A stretch of DNA of 6,056 nucleotides from Treponema sp. Lineage in GTDB: Bacteria; Spirochaetota; Spirochaetia; Treponematales; Breznakiellaceae. Shown in pieces: positions 1-4,669 of the stretch (its first letter is position 1; each line of letters opens with the position of its first letter). Below the pieces are notes generated by a model. It did no database searches. It had not been told where the DNA came from and saw nothing but the letters and a program-made list of their open reading frames with translations. The stretch covers positions 1 to 6,056 of the forward strand of contig JAITJV010000305.1 of the NCBI GenBank assembly GCA_031278755.1. The letters run 5' to 3'. Both the position numbers and the translations under genes were made by a program.

Positions 1-1200
1 ATATCTCTTCCGCGCGTCTTCGACGCTGTGCGTTCCCGGCCTTGGCGGCCGTGAAGTTGTAAAGGCAATACCCTCTTTCAGGTCCGCAAGGGCGGATTCC
101 ATCAGCACAAGGGAGCCGGTTTCGCCGCCGGGAGTTTCTACAAAGAAATACTCAAGGCCGCCCGCGGGAAGGCTTAAAGACAGGGGGGCTTCTCCCTCGT
201 AGTAAGCGCCCCGGTACACCAGCGTTCCGGGTTTTTCCGGAACGGTAATACGCACCGTGGAAAGATCCAACGGCATAAGCGATACGCCGATATCGGTCTG
301 CACCCCGGCTTTAAGCTCCGTCTCCACTGTTTCGCTCCGGTAGTCTTCCGCGGAAACTATCAGGGTCAGCTTTCCCGGTGTACGTTCCCGCGCCGGCACT
401 TCGCCGCGGCCCGCAAGGGAATTGTTGAACGATATAACCGCGTCCGAAGGTTCCGCGCGCACGGCGACGCGCGCGGGTTCGCTTCCCGAAACGGCGGCAA
501 TAAGCCTCCGGGCAATCTCGTCCGAAGCCTCGTTAAAATCTTCGGGTGAAAAAATGACGCCGTCCTCATAAATCCACTCCCTGTCTACCGCATAGAGGCG
601 CAGGGCAAGGTAGATACGGTTGTAATATTCGGTAACGGAGCCTGCAAGAAACGCATCGGCTTTTTGTTCCCGGCAAAAACTGTATTCCATTCCCGGCTGG
701 GGAGGCGGAAGAAATTTCCCGTTTTTATTGTCCCCGGAAAGCACAAAGACCGGTTCCGCCGCAATCAGGGGAACGCGCCCCTCCGTCTCCCGCAGTTCAT
801 CTTCAAGTTTCTCAATTTCCCTGTCTATGTTCTTTAGGTTCCGCCTGTACTGCCATCCGGGGTCTCCCCTGTAAAGAAGGGCGTCCCGTTCTTCCCGTTT
901 TGCCGCAAGGGCCAGGGCCGCGGCGATCTTCGCCTGGTTATGGGCGTAACCGGTGTACCAGCCCTGTTCGGAAGATTCCCGGGTCCGGCGTTCCACCGAG
1001 CCAAGCTCCGCGGCAAGGCTTCTCATGATAACATCGGCTATAATACGCCGCCCGGGCGGAAGGCTCGAGGCGTCAAAGGCGCTTATACAGAGCGTCCATT
1101 CCCCGTTAAGCACTTCCCTTTCTTCCGCTTTGGCCGATCCGAAAAGGGACGCGGCTTTCAATATCAGGAGGAGCGCAAAAACCCCGGACCTGTTTTTCAT
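1..1200 (-). CDS. Secreted PEGA-domain protein, C-terminus beyond window
   Basis: The frame is open for 400 codons from ATG at 1200 to the left edge, so the 3' end is missing. Residues 1-25 look like a signal peptide: basic start MKNR, hydrophobic FALLLILKAASLF, and a likely signal peptidase I site after SAKA. Residues about 118-140 are charged and probably coiled coil. Residues 180-235 (ADAFLAGSVTEYY, then LALRLYAV) resemble the alpha/beta domain of TolB-N or CsgG-type periplasmic proteins. Residues 244-310 read as a PEGA domain (VAVRAEPSDAVISFNN, then TPGKLTLIVSAEDY), and 312-358 look like a second, more diverged copy. PEGA domains are beta-rich and typical of surface or periplasmic proteins. 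The start codon overlaps the prfB stop as ATGA, so translation is probably coupled to RF2. The export prediction is firm, the PEGA call is good, and the TolB-like call is tentative. The actual role is unknown. Confidence 0.8.
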   Translation of the reverse strand, partial: MKNRSGVFALLLILKAASLFGSAKAEEREVLNGEWTLCISAFDASSLPPGRRIIADVIMRSLAAELGSVERRTRESSEQGWYTGYAHNQAKIAAALALAAKREERDALLYRGDPGWQYRRNLKNIDREIEKLEDELRETEGRVPLIAAEPVFVLSGDNKNGKFLPPPQPGMEYSFCREQKADAFLAGSVTEYYNRIYLALRLYAVDREWIYEDGVIFSPEDFNEASDEIARRLIAAVSGSEPARVAVRAEPSDAVISFNNSLAGRGEVPARERTPGKLTLIVSAEDYRSETVETELKAGVQTDIGVSLMPLDLSTVRITVPEKPGTLVYRGAYYEGEAPLSLSLPAGGLEYFFVETPGGETGSLVLMESALADLKEGIAFTTSRPPRPGTHSVEDARKRY

Positions 1201-2346
1201 TCCCCGTTCCCGTCGTCCTTTTCCCGCGCGCCCCCGCCGGCCCAGGCAAAACGCAGGTATTCTTCGATAAAAATATCTATGTCCCCGTCCATAACCGCCT
1301 GTATGTTTCCCATCTCGGCCCTGGTCCGGTAATCCTTTACCATCGTATAGGGCTGAAACACATAGGACCGTATCTGGTTTCCCCAGGAAATATCTTTTTT
1401 CTCCTGGGCGAACCGTTCGTTGTCTTTTTCTTTTTCCTGCCGGTAGTATTCGTAAAGCCGCGCTTTGAGCATGCTCATGGCAATAGCCCTGTTTTTGATT
1501 TGGCTGCGCTCGTTCTGACAGGCGGCCACTATCCCCGTCGGAATGTGGGTAAAACGGACCGCGCTGTCGGTCTTGTTGACATGCTGGCCCCCGGCGCCGC
1601 CTGAACGGTAGGTGTCCACGCGGAGATCCTCGGGTCTTATTTCCACCTCTATTGAATCGTCGATAAGGGGAAAAATGTACACCGACGCGAAAGACGTGTG
1701 CCGCCTGGCGTTGGCGTCGAAGGGAGAAATACGCACCAGCCGGTGCACCCCCGATTCGCCTTTAAGATAACCGTAGGCGTAGTCGCCTTCCACTTTGCAT
1801 GTCGCGGACTTGATCCCCCCCTCGGCTTCCAGGCGGTCAACTTCCTCCACGGAAAAACCCCGCCGTTCCGCCCAGCGGAGGTACATGCGGTACAGCATCT
1901 GCGACCAGTCGCAGGCTTCGGTTCCCCCCGCTCCCGAATGCACCGTGAGAAAACAGCCGTTTTTGTCTACTTCCCCGCTCATAAGCTCAAAGATATTCTG
2001 CTTTTCATAACGGGCGGAAAGATCCTTTAGAACGGAATCTATCTCCGGGCCTTCGGACTCGTCCTTTGCCTCGCAGGCAAGTTCATACAATGTTTCAAGA
2101 TCGTCGATCTCCTGCCTGAGTTCCTTCCAGGGCTCATACCGGTTTTTGAGGGCCTTGAGTTCTGTCATTGATTTTTCCGCGGCGGCGGCGTTATTCCAGA
2201 AATCCTCTTCGCCCGCCCTTTTTTCAAGCTCCGCTATACGTTCGGCGAAAGACGCCCCCTTTGCGGGCTTTTCAAAGACGCCTCCAGGCGTCATAGATTT
2301 TGCTTTTGAGTTCCTTTACGGAAGCTCCGTATTCCGTTAACAGCAT
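1197..2346 (-). CDS. prfB: Peptide chain release factor 2, programmed +1 frameshift
   Basis: RF2 recognises UGA and UAA stop codons in the ribosomal A site and triggers hydrolysis of peptidyl-tRNA. The gene starts at ATG 2346 with 24 codons (MLLTEYGASVKELKS to WRRL), then meets in-frame TGA at 2274-2272. Skipping one base after CTT continues with EKPAKGASF to the TGA at 1199-1197, giving 382 residues; E. coli RF2 has 365. Diagnostic motifs are the anticodon-like SPF at residues 207-209, which separates RF2 from RF1, and the catalytic GGQ at 252-254, both offset by two from E. coli. The residue equivalent to E. coli 246, whose identity affects RF2 activity, is Ser. An ATG at 2294 opens the main frame but would replace the conserved N-terminus, so I reject it. 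AAGGA at 2358-2354 is a well-spaced ribosome binding site. The gene lies 23 nt behind the Cas2-like gene. Autoregulation by RF2 level is the established role of such frameshifts. Confidence 0.97.
2272..2285 (-). promoter_or_regulatory. RF2 programmed +1 frameshift site
   Basis: On the minus strand the sequence reads TGG AGG CGT CTT TGA A. An internal Shine-Dalgarno-like GGAGG (2285-2281) lies exactly three bases before the slippery CTT (2277-2275), followed by TGA (2274-2272). This matches the architecture of the E. coli element, in which AGGGGG, three bases, then CTT TGA C pauses and tilts the ribosome into the +1 frame when RF2 is scarce. The base after TGA is A here, where E. coli has C. 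Both flanking frames translate to RF2-like protein, which confirms the shift. Confidence 0.95.
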
Positions 2347-2353
2347 ATTGCAT

Positions 2354-2358
2354 TCCTT
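2354..2358 (-). promoter_or_regulatory. Ribosome binding site of prfB
   Basis: AAGGA lies seven bases before ATG 2346. It decides the start of the short leading frame of prfB. Other ATGs at 2353 and 2366 are in other frames and close quickly, at TGA and TAA respectively. Confidence 0.75.
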
Positions 2359-2369
2359 GTTTCCATTTT

Positions 2370-2723
2370 TTAGCGGCGCGGCCCAACGGGCCGCCTGGAC
2401 GGCTGAACGCGGCGCACGGGGGCATCCTTGACTGTTTCACTCTGCGTTCCGGCGCCGCGCGCAATCATGCGCCGCCATTTCTTGTCCCGAAGGGTCGTCA
2501 GGGCCAGGGTGCCTTCCATGGGAAACTGAAAAATACGCAGCCGGTCAAAGGCGTCGGTGGCCCGGTCCAGATCCCGCTTGAGGCGGTTCAGGGTCTCGGG
2601 AGAAATAAAGGCGGACTCCCAAAGCCCCCTCTGGATCTTGTCAAACCCATACTGTCCAAGAAGATCGGACAGTTCCTTCGCCCTTCCTTCTGATCCCGGG
2701 TCTACGGCAATCGACACAAACAT
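2370..2723 (-). CDS. Small Cas2-fold-like protein
   Basis: A 117-residue protein whose pattern fits the Cas2/VapD ferredoxin-like fold. Strand 1 is MFVSIAVD, with Asp8 where Cas2 nucleases carry their metal-binding Asp. Helix 1 is EGRAKELSDLLGQYGF, strand 2 is KIQRGLWESAF, helix 2 is SPETLNRLKRDLDRATD, and strand 4 is DRLRIFQFP. The length suits Cas2 (about 90-110 residues) plus a basic, disordered tail (residues 89-117) rich in Arg and Pro. Cas2 normally works with Cas1 in CRISPR spacer capture. No cas1, other cas gene or repeat array is visible here, so this is an orphan and may bind or cut nucleic acid, or serve only as a fold. It is the first gene of the apparent operon with prfB. ATG 2723 is chosen because the fold's first strand begins there; no good Shine-Dalgarno precedes it. 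The family call rests on pattern recognition and was not searched. Confidence 0.75.
   Translation of the reverse strand: MFVSIAVDPGSEGRAKELSDLLGQYGFDKIQRGLWESAFISPETLNRLKRDLDRATDAFDRLRIFQFPMEGTLALTTLRDKKWRRMIARGAGTQSETVKDAPVRRVQPSRRPVGPRR
2378..2394 (-). repeat. Perfect 7-bp GC hairpin before prfB
   Basis: GCGGCCC, loop GTT, GGGCCGC is a perfect inverted repeat in the last codons of the Cas2-like gene, ending 31 bases before the prfB start. On the minus-strand transcript it is followed by A-rich, not T-rich, sequence, so it is unlikely to terminate transcription. It could stabilise or separate the two messages, or simply reflect Arg/Pro/Gly codons in a GC-rich tail. Confidence 0.35.
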
Positions 2724-2729
2724 ACCGTA

Positions 2730-2758
2730 AGATTAGGGAAAAAAACAAAATTTGTAAA
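2730..2758 (-). promoter_or_regulatory. Putative promoter of Cas2-like/prfB operon
   Basis: TTTACA (2758-2753) is one mismatch from the sigma-70 -35 box. It is followed after 17 bases by TAATCT (2735-2730), a weak -10. Transcription from it would begin about at the ATG of the Cas2-like gene (2723), giving little or no leader. The region between the divergent genes is AT-rich relative to its surroundings, as expected for promoters. Motif match only. Confidence 0.4.
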
Positions 2759-2767
2759 CCGGTCAAA

Positions 2768-2778
2768 AGAAGTCTTCT
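2768..2778. promoter_or_regulatory. Dyad in divergent intergenic region, possible operator
   Basis: AGAAGTCTTCT is a perfect 5+1+5 inverted repeat near the middle of the 87-bp gap between the divergent genes. It sits upstream of both predicted start regions, where a shared regulator could act. It is short enough to arise by chance. Confidence 0.25.
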
Positions 2779-2803
2779 GTAAAAAGCCCTTTCCGGCGAT
2801 AAT
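2775..2803 (+). promoter_or_regulatory. Putative promoter of Fn3-like gene
   Basis: GATAAT (2798-2803) is a good -10 match. The position 17 bases upstream holds only TTCTGT (2775-2780), a poor -35. The start point would fall at about 2810, immediately before ATG 2811. TATAAG (2803-2808) is an alternative -10 that would place the start inside the coding region. Confidence 0.3.
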
Positions 2804-2810
2804 ATAAGGT

Positions 2811-3989
2811 ATGTCAAAGGATAGATTTTTTTTATCCCGGCGGCTCCTGGCCTTTTTGCTGATTTCGGGCGCCGCCGCCGCGGTCTCGCGCCCATTGGCC
2901 GGAGAAGAAGCCGTTTTTGCGCCTTTCGTTTCCCGCCTGAAGGCCGAAGTAAAAAACAGCCTCCTCCGCCTTTCCTGGATTGATTCCCAGGATGCGCGGG
3001 GGCCTGTGTACATATACCGTTCCACGCGCCCCTTTACCGAATCGGGAGAAACAGCCCTGCTTAACCCCGTAACGGTGCCTTACGGGGTACAGTCCTATGT
3101 GGACGAACCGGATCTTTCACGAAGCGTTTATTACTTTGTCGCCGCAAGCGACGAAAGCGGCCGGCGTTATAAAATTTTTATTCCCAACAGCAACGTCGTC
3201 GTTTTCGGCCATTCGGGCGAAACCGGCCGGGAAACGGGGATATTCGGCCTTGAAGCGAAAACGGACGGCGCCGGGGTGATCCTTTCATGGCGCACTTCGG
3301 CCGTTTCCCGCGTCCCCATTCTGTACCGGAGCGCCAAACCCCTGCGGGCTACGCAGGATCTCCTGAGCGCCCTTGTCGTAAAGACAGGGCCTGTCCCGCC
3401 CTTTATCGACTATCCCGTTCCCGGCATTCCCTGCTACTACGCGGTTGTTTTTGAAGATGAACTTGCCGGCGGCGTGGTGGAAATCATCCCGGGGGCCAAC
3501 GCCACCGTGGAAGCCGTGGAAGTCCGGTCCGAAACGGACGCCGCCGGAACGGGAGAAATGCGCTCAATCCCGCTGCCCCTTATCTCCTCATCGAACGGGC
3601 CGCGCGCTCCCGTTCCCGTTTCACCTGAAATGTCAAAAGCGGTTCCGGATATCAGGACGGAAAGAACCATCCTCCCGCCCAGGAAGCCCCGCGCGTTCAG
3701 GGAAGATCTCCAGGCCCCGGCGGGGGGCGAAGAATCCGTGATCCGGGCCATAGTCCAGGGGCCTTTTTCCGGCCGGGATTGGGAAACCAGCAGAACGGAA
3801 CTTACCCGCTACCTTTCCCTTCCGAGGGAGGGCCGGCACGAGGCGCGGGCCCATTTCTATCTGGCCCAGGCCTGGTATTTTTCCGGGAATTACCGCGAGG
3901 CGCTTGTCGAATTCCTCGCCGTTCAGCCTGTCTATCCCCAGGAAGCAAACGAATGGATAGAAGATACGCTGTCGCGGCTGATTGACTAG
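2811..3989 (+). CDS. Exported protein with two Fn3-like domains and C-terminal TPR
   Basis: A 392-residue protein with an N-terminal signal sequence (SRRLLAFLLISGAAAA), probably cleaved near residue 31. Residues 43-131 and 146-235 are two related beta-sandwich units of fibronectin type III style. Each has LSW in an early strand, then IYRSTRP or LYRSAKP, and later YYFVAASD or YYAVVFED, so they look like an internal duplication. A Pro/Ser/Arg-rich linker (about 236-305) follows, then a helical end with one TPR-like hairpin (345-378, ARAHFYLAQAWYFSGNYREAL). This suggests a periplasmic or surface adaptor that binds other proteins; no enzyme motif is seen. ATG 2811 gives the signal peptide. AAGG lies only one base before it, too close for a normal Shine-Dalgarno. 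The gene stands alone on this strand, divergent from the Cas2-like gene and convergent with the gene ending at 4036. The precise role is unknown. Confidence 0.85.
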   Translation: MSKDRFFLSRRLLAFLLISGAAAAVSRPLAGEEAVFAPFVSRLKAEVKNSLLRLSWIDSQDARGPVYIYRSTRPFTESGETALLNPVTVPYGVQSYVDEPDLSRSVYYFVAASDESGRRYKIFIPNSNVVVFGHSGETGRETGIFGLEAKTDGAGVILSWRTSAVSRVPILYRSAKPLRATQDLLSALVVKTGPVPPFIDYPVPGIPCYYAVVFEDELAGGVVEIIPGANATVEAVEVRSETDAAGTGEMRSIPLPLISSSNGPRAPVPVSPEMSKAVPDIRTERTILPPRKPRAFREDLQAPAGGEESVIRAIVQGPFSGRDWETSRTELTRYLSLPREGRHEARAHFYLAQAWYFSGNYREALVEFLAVQPVYPQEANEWIEDTLSRLID

Positions 3990-4026
3990 CGCCCGCAAAG
4001 CCGGCCGGGGGGCGAGCTTTCTTTTT
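3990..4026 (+). terminator. Possible intrinsic terminator after Fn3-like gene
   Basis: Just after the TAG stop, AAAGCCG (3997-4003) can pair with CGAGCTTT (4013-4020), with one bulged A and a G-rich loop, followed by CTTTTT (4021-4026). A competing stem pairs CGCCC (3990-3994) with GGGCG (4010-4014). The T-rich tail supports termination for the plus strand only. The imperfect stem keeps confidence moderate. Confidence 0.4.
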
Positions 4027-4035
4027 ACGGGAGGA

Positions 4036-4644
4036 TCATTCTTTTTCCGGCAGAAGGGGCGAGCTGAATTCAATCTTAAAGTAGATACCGTGCCTTCCCG
4101 TGGTGTTTTTGTATCCGATTTCACTCTTTACCGCCTGCGGAAGAATATTGCTGTTCCATTTAATTCTCCACAGGAATCTTACGCCGGCGCTGAGTACGTA
4201 ATCATTCAGCCGCACCTTTATCGTCCCGTCCCTGAAGCCTCCCGTTAATTCATACAGAAATTTATCCACGATAAGACAGTTTGCCGAAAAAAACGGGCCG
4301 AGAATCATGTTATCCTTCCACAGAAGATTCCAGTAAGCGCCGGGGTTAAAAAAATAAAGCCTGTCCAGATCCAGTTCGGCTTTTCTGTAAAAAAAACCCG
4401 AAAAACGCACAAAATCGTATTGCAGCCCGAAACGCAGTTTTTTATGTTCGATAAAAAATTCACCTACGCCTATCGCCAATTCAATATTGCCCTCTTCTTC
4501 CTCCGAAAAATTCATCCCGCCGCCAAAGGTAATGATGCTGGGGGTAATTGTAAAGCCGCTTAAAAAATTTTCCGCGTTTGCGGGGCGATCCGCCAGTAAA
4601 AGAAATACGCTTAATAAAACGGCCCTGAAAATTATACACCGCAT
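4036..4644 (-). CDS. Exported small beta-barrel-like protein
   Basis: From ATG 4644 the protein has 202 residues. MRCIIFRAVLLSVFLLLADRPANA is a clear signal peptide with an ANA cleavage site. The mature part is mostly short segments of alternating polar and aromatic residues (FGLQYDFVRFSGFF, YVLSAGVRFLWRIKW, HGIYFKIEF), which fits a small outer-membrane beta-barrel of perhaps eight strands. It lacks the usual C-terminal aromatic residue, ending PLLPEKE, so a periplasmic beta protein remains possible. A TTG at 4656 would add four residues, but the GGGG before it is only two bases away; ATG 4644 gives the tidier signal peptide. The gene begins 25 nt after the TPR gene and is probably cotranscribed with it. 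Its G+C is about 43 per cent in sampled lines, against nearly 60 per cent next door. No family recognised. Confidence 0.8.
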   Translation of the reverse strand: MRCIIFRAVLLSVFLLLADRPANAENFLSGFTITPSIITFGGGMNFSEEEEGNIELAIGVGEFFIEHKKLRFGLQYDFVRFSGFFYRKAELDLDRLYFFNPGAYWNLLWKDNMILGPFFSANCLIVDKFLYELTGGFRDGTIKVRLNDYVLSAGVRFLWRIKWNSNILPQAVKSEIGYKNTTGRHGIYFKIEFSSPLLPEKE

Positions 4645-4669
4645 AAGACCAACCAAAACCCCGCCAGGC

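Noticed and set aside
940..1332. Plus-strand ORF of 130 codons
   Set aside because: It lies antisense across the PEGA gene start and prfB end, with low-complexity Pro/Arg/Ser content; the minus-strand frames encode recognisable proteins.
1698..2030. Plus-strand ORF of 110 codons
   Set aside because: Antisense to the middle of prfB, which has clear RF2 motifs in the other strand.
1197..2294. prfB starting at ATG 2294 with MTPGGVF
   Set aside because: The first seven codons overlap the frameshift signal out of frame; the upstream 24-codon ORF with CTT TGA and a good ribosome binding site gives the conserved RF2 N-terminus.
2641..3025. Two minus-strand ORFs reaching across the divergent intergenic region
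   Set aside because: They run antisense into the signal peptide region of the Fn3-like gene and overlap the Cas2-like gene in other frames, with no domain pattern.
3633..4124. Minus-strand ORF of 163 codons
   Set aside because: Starts inside the beta-barrel-like gene in another frame and runs antisense to the Fn3-like gene; the composition is Arg/Pro-rich shadow sequence.
4036..4656. TTG start at 4656 for the small exported protein
   Set aside because: The nearest G-rich string is only two bases from TTG; ATG 4644 gives a standard signal peptide.
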